From: Eubacterium sp.
GTDB lineage: Bacteria; Bacillota; Clostridia; Peptostreptococcales; Anaerovoracaceae
Length of the DNA stretch: 64,000 nt
NCBI GenBank assembly: GCA_017511535.1
Contig: JAFWJS010000035.1
Coordinates: 1-64,000, forward strand
Direction: 5' to 3'
This document shows positions 28,018 through 35,894 of this stretch, piece after piece. The notes beneath the pieces were generated by a model. It saw only the letters and a list, made by a program, of their open reading frames with translations. It did not search any database and had not been told where the DNA came from. A program made the translations under genes and the position numbers. The stretch's first letter is position 1; each line of letters begins with the position of its first letter.

Positions 28018-29673
28018 ATGGTATTCAGTTCAGCACCCTTTATCTTCATATTTCTTCCGGTCGTGTTCCTGGCGTATGCTCTTATGCCGGGACTCAAGGC
28101 AAAGAATGCGATGCTCACGATCGCGAGCCTGTTTTTCTATGCGTACGGCGAGCCTTTGTTCGTGCTCGTCATGCTCGGGTCGATCGTGCTGAACTATATC
28201 CTTGCGCGTATGATCGCAGGAGCTGCAGGAAATGCGGCTCCTGCTTTTAATGTTTCCGAAAGTAATAATAACCCTGTCGCAGTGAGCGGCAGCGCAGAAG
28301 CAGCAGTCACGCCGGCAGGCAGGACGCATACATCCGCCCAGAGGGCTTTGCTCGCGGCCGCGGTCGTTTGTAACCTGTTATTGATCGGCGTATTCAAGTA
28401 CGCCGGCTTTTTCGTGCAGACTATTAATGATGTGACAGGCGCCGGGATCCCCGTCCCGCAGATAGCGCTCCCGATCGGGATCTCGTTCTTCACGTTCCAG
28501 GCGCTGTCATATGTGATCGACGTATACCGGGATACTTCGACTGTGCAAAAAGATCTGGGCAAAGTCCTGCTGTACATCTCGTTTTTTCCACAGCTCATCG
28601 CAGGGCCGATCGTGAAATACCACGACATCGCTCCTTATCTGGAATCGCGGACCCAGAACATCGATGAGATCACGCTCGGCATCCACAGGTTCGTGACAGG
28701 ACTCGCTAAGAAGATGTTTCTCGCGAATTCCATGGGCGCCGTCGCCGATATGATGTTCGGCCTTCCTGAGGCTGACATGTCAGCCGGGACCGCGTGGATC
28801 GGGGCTGTCTGCTACACGATGCAGATCTTCTTCGACTTCAGCGGCTACTCCGACATGGCTATCGGCATCGGCCACATGTTCGGCTTCACGATCAAAGAAA
28901 ACTTCGACCATCCATACATATCGACCAGCATCAAAGACTTCTGGCGTAGATGGCATATATCGCTCTCTACCTGGTTCAAGGAATATCTTTACATTCCTAT
29001 GGGCGGGAGCAGAGTGAGCCTCGCGAGAACTGAGATGAACAAACTGATCGTATTCTTCGCGACAGGGCTCTGGCACGGCGCAAGCTGGAACTTCGTTATC
29101 TGGGGCATGATCCACGGTATCGCGATAGTCGTTGAGGATCTGGCAGGACGGATGCTGCCGGGCCGCGCTGACCATGCCGCAGGTTCGGGCCGCCTGAGCC
29201 AGGCTGACATCCCTAGTCGTATTGACCGCGATGCTGCAGGTTCGGGGAAAGGCATCGCTGCAGGTTCGGGGAAAGGCATCGCCGTCGCTGGTTCGGGGAA
29301 AGGCAGAAAATTCTCACTGTCAGCGGCCGTTGGTTGGATCTATACGATACTTATCGTAATATTCGCGTTCGTCCTCTTCAGAGCAGACACGCTCACGGAC
29401 GGCCTGCTGATGATCCGCGAGATGCTTACCGGGTTCGGAAGTGCCGTTGCAGATCCCGCTGCTGCATATAACACATGCATGGAGGCATTGAACGCATATA
29501 ACATAACGCTGTTTACGGCTGCCTGCTTCTGCTGTACGCCTCACCCCAAGCTTAACGAAAAGCTGCGCGAGCGCGGGGCAGGCTCATACATAGTTACCGC
29601 CCTGCTCTTCATACTGTGCGTGCTTGAGATCGCAGGTGCTTCGTTCAACCCGTTCATATACTTCAGATTCTGA
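28018..29673 (+). CDS. MBOAT-family O-acyltransferase
   Basis: The 551-residue membrane protein resembles AlgI/DltB-type acyltransferases, which pass acyl groups across the membrane to surface polymers. Evidence is many hydrophobic segments, KYHDIAPYLESR, the conserved IKDFWRRWHISLSTWFKEYL block and the catalytic-histidine region LWHGASWNFVIWGMIHG. The gene starts 3 bases after the previous stop with no strong ribosome site of its own. A hydrophilic insert after the histidine region contains repeated AAGSGKGIA units. The AlgJ/AlgX-like partner is encoded at 31148. Confidence 0.9.
   Translation: MVFSSAPFIFIFLPVVFLAYALMPGLKAKNAMLTIASLFFYAYGEPLFVLVMLGSIVLNYILARMIAGAAGNAAPAFNVSESNNNPVAVSGSAEAAVTPAGRTHTSAQRALLAAAVVCNLLLIGVFKYAGFFVQTINDVTGAGIPVPQIALPIGISFFTFQALSYVIDVYRDTSTVQKDLGKVLLYISFFPQLIAGPIVKYHDIAPYLESRTQNIDEITLGIHRFVTGLAKKMFLANSMGAVADMMFGLPEADMSAGTAWIGAVCYTMQIFFDFSGYSDMAIGIGHMFGFTIKENFDHPYISTSIKDFWRRWHISLSTWFKEYLYIPMGGSRVSLARTEMNKLIVFFATGLWHGASWNFVIWGMIHGIAIVVEDLAGRMLPGRADHAAGSGRLSQADIPSRIDRDAAGSGKGIAAGSGKGIAVAGSGKGRKFSLSAAVGWIYTILIVIFAFVLFRADTLTDGLLMIREMLTGFGSAVADPAAAYNTCMEALNAYNITLFTAACFCCTPHPKLNEKLRERGAGSYIVTALLFILCVLEIAGASFNPFIYFRF
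29233..29307 (+). repeat. In-frame 24-bp direct repeats inside the MBOAT gene
   Basis: The unit at 29233-29256, encoding AAGSGKGI, is repeated exactly at 29257-29280 and then in altered form. It lies in a predicted cytoplasmic or surface loop and could change length by slippage in steps of eight residues. Confidence 0.8.
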
Positions 29674-30093
29674 TTTATTATTCTGTTTTATCATTGTGGC
29701 GCTGCCTTTGTATCGGCAGTGCTTTTTTTGTTTTGTTCGTGGCGTAATAACACCATAATTTCAGGAACCCCACACCACGGTATTCAGGTGTTTGCAGTGT
29801 TTTTGATCAAAACCATGGTGCGGGTCATGAGATACCGTGGTAAATTCACACCACAGTATGATTGTTATTCTGAAGGCATCGCTGTCAAAAACCGCTTCTG
29901 CCCTTGCACATCCTGTCCCTTGATATATAACAATGTCTGATCACGCCGCCCGTTTGTTTTGATATGTTCTGGCTGACGTGAGGAAAGTCGGAAAAGGTCT
30001 GATTTTTTCCAGCCCATTTTCATTGACATCGTAAGGTAAAGATTTCACGATATACGTACGCATTATTTTAAAACCGGAGGAAGTGCAACATCC
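29674..30093. other. Intergenic region: terminator, inverted repeat, otherwise nothing recognised
   Basis: A terminator (GCGCTGCC/GGCAGTGC then seven T, about 29699-29729) ends the MBOAT operon. ACCACGGTAT (29774-29783) and ATACCGTGGT (29832-29841) are inverse arms around TTTTTGATCAAAA. The plus-strand frame at 29719-29940 has no ribosome site or family and is probably not a gene. Confidence 0.6.
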
Positions 30094-30933
30094 ATGTCAT
30101 ATTTCACAGACGCACTAAAAAAGGAAATCGACCTCATGAAACAGATCCAGATAAATCTTGCTGCGGACCCGATCAGGGCCAAGCATGTTACTTTGGCTGT
30201 AAAACACCAATATCATCAGTTCTATTATTACAAAGTGACGAAAGGGAAGGGATCCAAATCGAAACGTACATATATCGGCAAGCTGGACTCTGATGCTCTT
30301 CGCAAAACTGTTCTGTCTACATATAAACAGGCGATGCTGGATGCCGTGCACCACAATCTCGATGTCCTGAAGCGGACTCAGGATGAATACATTCAGATCA
30401 GCGAGCAACGCATAAGATCCCTGTTATCACCTTGCGTCAGGAATGTGCCCGTAGAAAATAATTTTATACCTGACATGGAGGATCTATACAGATGGGCGAA
30501 GGGTCCTTATGAAAAGAATCCCCGCGAATATCCGGAACAAGTTATCATAGCAAAAGACGGAACACGCGTCAGGTCCAGGGGAGAATGCATCATATATAAC
30601 GCCCTTCTGGATGCCGGCGTTCCTTTCCGTTATGATCCACTCTTGAAGTTTATGAGGAAAAACAAATATGGCGAGTACGAGGACTATTACGAATCTCCGG
30701 ATTTTCAGATCCTCCTTCCAGATGGCTCATATGTTCTGCTGGAACACGCCGGACTGCTGTCCTCATTACAATATGCGGAAACTCTGGCTTCCAAGATTCA
30801 GATCTACCTTCAGAATGGCTATATGCTCGGATACACGCTGTTCGTTACCAGCGATACATATGATGGCGGAATCGATTCAGCAGAGCTGGAAAAACTCATC
30901 CAGTTCATTAAGACTAAGTTCCCTCTTCTATAG
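30094..30933 (+). CDS. PD-(D/E)XK nuclease-like protein of unknown role
   Basis: The 279-residue protein belongs, as far as I can tell, to an uncharacterised family frequent in gut Clostridia. The N-terminal half has long helices and a basic stretch (KGKGSKSKRTYIGKLD). The C-terminal half reads GTRVRSRGECIIYNALLDAG, then SPDFQILLPDGS and VLLEHAGLL. The Glu, SPD and LEH positions fit a PD-(D/E)XK core, with the usual lysine or tryptophan-Glu-His variation. It has GGAGG 11 bases upstream and its own terminator, and it splits the surface locus. Its AT-rich composition differs from its neighbours, suggesting transfer. Nuclease activity is inferred. Confidence 0.6.
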   Translation: MSYFTDALKKEIDLMKQIQINLAADPIRAKHVTLAVKHQYHQFYYYKVTKGKGSKSKRTYIGKLDSDALRKTVLSTYKQAMLDAVHHNLDVLKRTQDEYIQISEQRIRSLLSPCVRNVPVENNFIPDMEDLYRWAKGPYEKNPREYPEQVIIAKDGTRVRSRGECIIYNALLDAGVPFRYDPLLKFMRKNKYGEYEDYYESPDFQILLPDGSYVLLEHAGLLSSLQYAETLASKIQIYLQNGYMLGYTLFVTSDTYDGGIDSAELEKLIQFIKTKFPLL

Positions 30934-30956
30934 CTCGCGAGAGCGCTTTGCAAATC

Positions 30957-30990
30957 AAAAGCAGCAGTCATTTCCAGACTGCTGCTCTTC
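30957..30990 (+). terminator. Terminator after the PD-(D/E)XK-like gene
   Basis: GCAGCAGTC (30961-30969) and GACTGCTGC (30977-30985) form a perfect stem followed by TCTTCTCT. Confidence 0.7.
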
Positions 30991-31111
30991 TCTGCTAATC
31001 TGACCGGTTCCGGTTTACCACTGAAATAATCGTATCACCGCCCTCCCAAATTAATCAAGAACTAATTTTTGTTTTCTGAAGAATACAAGCATTATCGAGA
31101 TCCTTCAGACT

Positions 31112-31139
31112 TTGACCACACATCGAAATATGCTAAAAT
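31112..31139 (+). promoter_or_regulatory. Promoter placed immediately before the AlgJ/AlgX-like gene
   Basis: TTGACC (31112-31117) and an extended -10 TGCTAAAAT (hexamer 31134-31139) are 16 bases apart. The start codon is at 31148, only 8 bases after the -10, so the transcript would be leaderless or nearly so. Confidence 0.6.
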
Positions 31140-31147
31140 ATAAACAC

Positions 31148-32734
31148 ATGAACAAGAAAACCATACGTAAACTTAAGATCGCGTTCATCGTGCTTTTCTT
31201 TGCGGCGTCGCTGATGCCGCTTGTTCTGATGCCGTGGTTCGGGAACCAGGAGGCTGAGAGCGACGAGGCGGATGTCAGGCTGAAACCGCTTTTCGCTGCG
31301 GGAAAGCTGGATCTGGAGAGCGCCGGCGACTATTTTGCGAAGAAGTTCGCGCTTCGGCGTGAGATGGTGACAGCGGGCGACCTTATCAAGGCAAAAGTCT
31401 TCGGCGTATCGGGACAGGACGGCGTCGTCGTCGGCAGGAAAGGATACCTGTTCTATAAGGATTCCTTCAACGATTTTCTGGGACGCGGCGGGCTGACTGA
31501 CTACGAGGTCGCGTCGCTTTCATATAACATACGGCTCATGCAGGATGAGCTCGAGGCTCAGGACATCGACTTCCTCTTCACGGTCGCGCCGAACAAAAAC
31601 AGTCTTTACCCGGAGCTGATGCCTTCGCGCTACAGGCCGAACGTGTCAAAGCGGAACATGACGAGGCTTAAGCCGCTTCTGGAGAGATCCAAAGTGAATT
31701 ACCTGGACCTGTATGAGCTTTTCAACGACATTGACGAAGTCATGTATCATAAGGGCGACTCTCACTGGAACAATACAGGCGCGGCGCTCGTAGCGGGCGA
31801 GATCGTAAGCGCTCTAGGACGCGAGCGCCAGTCATACGACGACGGCAGGTCTGAGACCCGTAAAGATTTCCACGGGGACCTCACCGCCATGCTCTATCCG
31901 GCCGGGGGCAACGGGAAAGCGGCTGGCACGGCCGCCGTCAACGAGAACGCCTCTGGCACAGCCGGAGGCTTTGCCGACGAACAGATCTACTATGACAAAA
32001 TGGACCCTTCCGTGTATAATAGAAGGGTCGACGTCAGCACGCTGAACGATGAGACCGGCGAGCTCGAGACAACTGATATCGCAGCGTATCCCGACTGGCC
32101 GAAGGAATCTGAGATAGTAACAGAAAGCTACAGCGGCGCAGACGGGTCGCTTTTGATGATAAGGGACTCTTTCGGTAATTCCCTTACGCCTTGGATGGCC
32201 GAGGAGTTCGGCGAGGCGCTTTTCCTGAACGGAACTCCGTACGATATAGGAAGGGCCGTGGACGAAGGCTACGAGACGGTAGTGTTCGAGACGGTCGAGC
32301 GGAATCTGGACAGGCTGATCAGCGACGCTCCGGTCATATCCACAACCGACCAGTGTATCAGCGGTGAAGACGCGGCGCTGCTCGACAGGCTTCTCGCGCC
32401 GGGCGTGACGAAAGAGCAGTATAATGGTTCGCTTGAGATGGCGCCGTCCGACAGCGAGTTCGACTACACATATGTGCAGGGCACGCTTGATCCGGAGCTG
32501 ACCGACGACAAGTCGAAAGTCTGTCTCGTGCTCCAGAGCAAAGAGACCGGCGACACCGAGTATCACGCGCTTTTCCGTGTGTCGACATCAAAAGCCGCAG
32601 GCTGTGCGGCATATCTCAAAACAGAAGATCTGCCGGAAGGAAGCTTCGATCTTCATCTGGCATACACAAAGAACGGCGAATGGCGTGTCACGGACACGCT
32701 TGGCGAATACGACAGCGAGCAGGCCGATGAGTAG
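31148..32734 (+). CDS. AlgJ/AlgX-like SGNH-type surface polymer acetylation protein (DHHW family)
   Basis: The 528-residue protein has an N-terminal membrane anchor (IAFIVLFFAASLMPLVLM) and an extracellular SGNH-hydrolase-like domain. HKGDSHWNNTGAAL matches the D-x-H-W-x-x-x-G motif, and SLLMIRDSFGNSL carries the nucleophile serine as in AlgJ/AlgX. In known systems an MBOAT protein hands acetyl groups to such a protein for transfer to a polysaccharide, and an MBOAT gene lies at 28018. ATG 31148 is chosen because the frame upstream to 31112 overlaps the promoter. No Shine-Dalgarno site is visible. Confidence 0.82.
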   Translation: MNKKTIRKLKIAFIVLFFAASLMPLVLMPWFGNQEAESDEADVRLKPLFAAGKLDLESAGDYFAKKFALRREMVTAGDLIKAKVFGVSGQDGVVVGRKGYLFYKDSFNDFLGRGGLTDYEVASLSYNIRLMQDELEAQDIDFLFTVAPNKNSLYPELMPSRYRPNVSKRNMTRLKPLLERSKVNYLDLYELFNDIDEVMYHKGDSHWNNTGAALVAGEIVSALGRERQSYDDGRSETRKDFHGDLTAMLYPAGGNGKAAGTAAVNENASGTAGGFADEQIYYDKMDPSVYNRRVDVSTLNDETGELETTDIAAYPDWPKESEIVTESYSGADGSLLMIRDSFGNSLTPWMAEEFGEALFLNGTPYDIGRAVDEGYETVVFETVERNLDRLISDAPVISTTDQCISGEDAALLDRLLAPGVTKEQYNGSLEMAPSDSEFDYTYVQGTLDPELTDDKSKVCLVLQSKETGDTEYHALFRVSTSKAAGCAAYLKTEDLPEGSFDLHLAYTKNGEWRVTDTLGEYDSEQADE

Positions 32735-32881
32735 GCGGCAGTAAGCAAGCCAGGAAACCGACTGCAGCCAGGCCGGCGAATAGGCGACCGCAACCGAACC
32801 GGCGAGTAGGCGGTGGATCACCGGCCAGCAAAAGATCAGATAATAAACATACATTTATATATAATAAGGAGGCTTTATAGT

Positions 32882-33784
32882 ATGGGGAATTGGGTAAAAA
32901 GAACAGCGATTATTTTGATGTGCGTCGCGATGGCGTTCTCAGCCGCGGCGTGCAACTCCAAGCAGAAAGAGAAGGAAGAAGCAGAGAAGGCTAAGCAGGA
33001 ACAGATCAAACAGGAAAACGAAGCCGCGGCAAATGCTTTTATCGGGGCTGTAGAGGCTTTGCCGAAAAGCGATGAGCTCAAGCTGAAAGATGAGACAGAA
33101 GTCGCGGGCGCGCGCGAGCTGTACGACGCGCTTACAGACGAGCAGAAAGAACTCGTGCCTTCAGAGAAGGTGACGCTGCTGGAAGAAGCTGAACGGAAGA
33201 TCGAGGAGCTGAAAGAGAAGAAGGCTGAGCGGGACGCTGAGAAGAAGGAAAACAAAAAAGCCGCAAAGCAGGCGGAAGATGTGATCAACGGGATCCCTGA
33301 CAACGTGACTCTAGACGCAGAGAACGCTGTCATTCAGGCAAGGGCTGAATATAATCAACTGACAGACGACCAGAAGAAGTTCGTAAGCCAGAAGGCGATC
33401 GATAAGCTGACTAACGCAGAAGGAAAAATCGTCGAGCTGAAGGAGGCTCAGAAGAAGGCTGAAGAGGAAAAAGCCAAGAAGGAAGAAGAAAAGAAAAAGA
33501 AGGCTGCCGAAAAGAAGAAGTCATCCAAGAAGAATGATAAGAAGAAAGACTCCGGCAAGAAAGAGGAAAAGAAGCAGGATAAATATTCCATCGCCAAGAA
33601 GTATGTCGGCAAGAAAGCAAGCGCACTCATCGCCGCGATCGGAAAGCCGAACAAGAAAAAGAAGAACGCGAACTGCGCGACAGACGGCGAGGAGTACATT
33701 TACTACTACGACGGTTTCTACGTCGGCGTGCTTTCGCAGGATATGGACAGTCCGCTTATCGTGCAGAATGTTACGAAGAATTAG
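32882..33784 (+). CDS. Lysine/glutamate-rich coiled-coil lipoprotein
   Basis: The 300-residue protein has a lipoprotein signal with lipobox FSAAAC, so it should be anchored in the outer leaflet of the membrane. Two homologous segments (about residues 40-100 and 120-180) share a pattern around YDALTDEQKELVPSEKVTLL and YNQLTDDQKKFVSQKAIDKL. A long charged lysine/glutamate stretch follows, then a small C-terminal domain (YVGKKASALIAAIGKPNKKK to the end) resembling outer-surface repeat domains. AGGAGG lies before ATG 32882; the frame is open from 32813. A perfect terminator follows. Function unknown. Confidence 0.8.
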   Translation: MGNWVKRTAIILMCVAMAFSAAACNSKQKEKEEAEKAKQEQIKQENEAAANAFIGAVEALPKSDELKLKDETEVAGARELYDALTDEQKELVPSEKVTLLEEAERKIEELKEKKAERDAEKKENKKAAKQAEDVINGIPDNVTLDAENAVIQARAEYNQLTDDQKKFVSQKAIDKLTNAEGKIVELKEAQKKAEEEKAKKEEEKKKKAAEKKKSSKKNDKKKDSGKKEEKKQDKYSIAKKYVGKKASALIAAIGKPNKKKKNANCATDGEEYIYYYDGFYVGVLSQDMDSPLIVQNVTKN

Positions 33785-33824
33785 CCTACATTTCTGTCTG
33801 GCAAACTAAACCACATGGACGCAA

Positions 33825-33861
33825 ACAGCCGCATCGCCATTAGGCGATGCGGCTGTGTTTT
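33825..33861 (+). terminator. Strong terminator after the lipoprotein gene
   Basis: ACAGCCGCATCGCC and its exact inverse form a 14-base stem with an ATTA loop, followed by a T run. Confidence 0.92.
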
Positions 33862-33910
33862 CAATGCTTCTGCGCGTTATCCTTTAGCGTTGCCGTCTTG
33901 CGAGCCTACG

Positions 33911-34144
33911 CTATTTTCTGCGGTGCCGTTGTCTCTGGCGCTGCCGTCTGGCAAGGACCGTCTCTGACGGGACCGACAGGCCGGCGGCTTCCAGCGCATA
34001 GCACCATTTGCCGAAAGCCTTACGGTACTGCACCTTCAGTACGTCCGACATGTCGCTTTTCTTCGGCTTACGTCCGAGCTTTTTCTGCTTGGAAATCAGG
34101 ATACCAATCAGCTCTTCTTTTGTATATAACAGTGGTTTCGCCAT
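33911..34144 (-). CDS. Small protein resembling a homing-endonuclease-associated repeat
   Basis: The 77-residue product reads YTKEELIGILISKQKKLGRK, then SDMSDVLKVQYRKAFGKWCYALEAAGL, close to the helical homing-endonuclease-associated repeat (PF18780-like), a DNA-binding unit. Its tail is strongly basic (ARRQRQRQRHRR). It begins 5 bases after the stop of the surface-protein gene at 34149, so it is probably the last gene of that operon, though no strong ribosome site is visible. It may be a remnant of a larger element. The call is tentative. Confidence 0.6.
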   Translation of the reverse strand: MAKPLLYTKEELIGILISKQKKLGRKPKKSDMSDVLKVQYRKAFGKWCYALEAAGLSVPSETVLARRQRQRQRHRRK

Positions 34145-34148
34145 GATG

Positions 34149-35894
34149 TTATTTCACTCTGACCTTGACGGTAACGGTCTTGCTTCCGGCCTTGTAAAGC
34201 GCAGTACCTGCTGCCTTTACGCGGATCTTCAGCTTGTAAGTGCCCTTCTTAGTGCCCTTCTTAACCGTGATCTTTCCGTTCTTCTTGTTGAACTTCAGGG
34301 CTTTCCTGGATTTCTTGTTTCCGCTTATCTTGTATGTGACCTTGCCCTTGGCGCCCTTTACGGTAACAGCCTTATATGACTTGCTGGCTTTCTTCAGAGT
34401 CTTGACGCGGAATGTCTTGTTCTTCCTCGTAACCTTCAGCGTGTTCTGCTTCATCTGCACAAGTCCTGAAACCGCCTGCTCCAGCGCTTCGCGAGCAGCC
34501 AGGATCTCCGTGCTCGCAGAATCCTCTTTCGAGAGCAATGCCTCAAGCGCTGCTTTGGCGTCTGACACTGCCTTGTAACTCTCAGCTGTATAACTGCCGG
34601 CATCGAGTCCCGAGACCTGGGTCAGAAGCTCGCTCGCTTTTTGGATTGCTTCCTCTTTTGCCTTGCGCTCTTCCTCTTTCCGGCGCTCCTCTTCAGCCTT
34701 ACGCTCCTCTTCTGTCAGCTCAGCGTCTGTTTTGATAAGATCGATCGTTGCTTTCGCTGCAGACAGCGCTGCGTCTATTCCTTCTTTATCTTCCGCTGCA
34801 TCAATTTCTGCACTGCCCTTTTCTACAGCCACAGAGAGATCTTTCTGCTGTGCCGCTCTATATAAAGAAGGATCTTTATATTCCGCTAATTCTGTCTTCG
34901 CTTTTTCTTTGGCTTTGGCAAGTTCCTCGGCAGGATCCGGTGTTGGATCCGGCCCCGGGTCCGGTCCTGGTCCTGGAGGTGGATCTATCGAACCTCCGTC
35001 TACAGTCACAACGCAGATTGGAGGTGCCGTGAATTCATAGTTTGCATAGTCTGTACCAGCGGATACATAATATGTTCCGGCTTCATTGAAAGTAAGAGTT
35101 ACCTGACCATTGCTGTCAGTTGTTTCTCCTGAATCTACCCATGTTTTCCCACGATCAGAGCTGATACGAATATCCTCATCCGGCAGTGCAGAAGGTGGAA
35201 TCGTTTCGCCCTCTGAGCTTCCATACGTTGGCACTCCAGTAAGTGTCAGTGTGAGACTGTCCCCTTTTTCCAGGGATACGCCGGACCGGTCAAAAGCTGA
35301 AAACGCTCCGTCAAAACGGAAATTCCAATCCGTATAACTTGCCACATCTATTTCATACCCATCGTAAAGGAGTATATAGTCGCAGGTAGATCCTCTTCCG
35401 GCAGCCATAAGAGGGTACTCATGATTGACAAAATACATGAAATTTTCATCATGCCCCCAGAACTGTGTCAGATAAAATGATGTTGGCGAGCTTATTGTTT
35501 CGCTGAAGTTGAAAGCTGAAGAATGTATATCATCCGCTGTCATATGCCTGCCCAGATAATACTGCTCCAACGCTTTAATATACAAATGCAGAAGAGTCGG
35601 CTGCTCTACGACCTTATCATTGATATATCCTCCGCCTTCATCGAAAGGTGCGGCTTCATACCTTTTAAATCTGCCCAGTCCATAATCATCCAGATCGAAA
35701 TAACTTACATCGATTGGAACGTGTGCCATGACAGTGCCGTCCTGTCCGGTAACAAAATCCCCATCCCGGCTCATTGTAAGATAAACACGTACGGATCCGG
35801 CCTCCGCGTATACCGCGGAGGCACAGACCCATACTGAAACTACTAAAAGAAATGAGATGATCAGGATTCTTACCGAATTCGCTTTATTGATCAT
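34149..35894 (-). CDS. Secreted DUF4430-like surface protein with coiled coil and basic C-terminus
   Basis: The 581-residue protein has a signal peptide ending SAVYAEAG. The N-terminal part (to about 200) resembles DUF4430-type ligand-binding domains (NFMYFVNHEYPLMAAGRG). An Ig-like segment (VTLTFNEAGTYYVSAG), a Pro-Gly-Asp linker (PPPGPGPDPGPDPTPD), a charged helical region (EERKAEEERRKEEERKAKEE) and a lysine-rich beta domain (KVTYKISGNKKSRKALKF) complete it. Its ATG overlaps the stop of the upstream 902-residue gene (ATGA), so the genes are coupled. No LPXTG motif. Probably an extracellular binding protein. Confidence 0.72.
   Translation of the reverse strand: MINKANSVRILIISFLLVVSVWVCASAVYAEAGSVRVYLTMSRDGDFVTGQDGTVMAHVPIDVSYFDLDDYGLGRFKRYEAAPFDEGGGYINDKVVEQPTLLHLYIKALEQYYLGRHMTADDIHSSAFNFSETISSPTSFYLTQFWGHDENFMYFVNHEYPLMAAGRGSTCDYILLYDGYEIDVASYTDWNFRFDGAFSAFDRSGVSLEKGDSLTLTLTGVPTYGSSEGETIPPSALPDEDIRISSDRGKTWVDSGETTDSNGQVTLTFNEAGTYYVSAGTDYANYEFTAPPICVVTVDGGSIDPPPGPGPDPGPDPTPDPAEELAKAKEKAKTELAEYKDPSLYRAAQQKDLSVAVEKGSAEIDAAEDKEGIDAALSAAKATIDLIKTDAELTEEERKAEEERRKEEERKAKEEAIQKASELLTQVSGLDAGSYTAESYKAVSDAKAALEALLSKEDSASTEILAAREALEQAVSGLVQMKQNTLKVTRKNKTFRVKTLKKASKSYKAVTVKGAKGKVTYKISGNKKSRKALKFNKKNGKITVKKGTKKGTYKLKIRVKAAGTALYKAGSKTVTVKVRVK

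Noticed and set aside
29774..29841. Insertion-element ends
   Set aside because: The inverted arms are only 10 bases and enclose no gene; no target duplication is visible.
29719..29940. Small plus-strand frame after the MBOAT gene
   Set aside because: It starts within the terminator T run, lacks a ribosome site and has no recognisable sequence.
31832..32566. 244-codon minus-strand frame
   Set aside because: It is a shadow of the AlgJ/AlgX-like gene, caused by GC-rich codon use.
33847..34146. Plus-strand frame opposite the small basic protein gene
   Set aside because: The minus-strand frame has a recognisable helical repeat; this one does not and starts inside a terminator.
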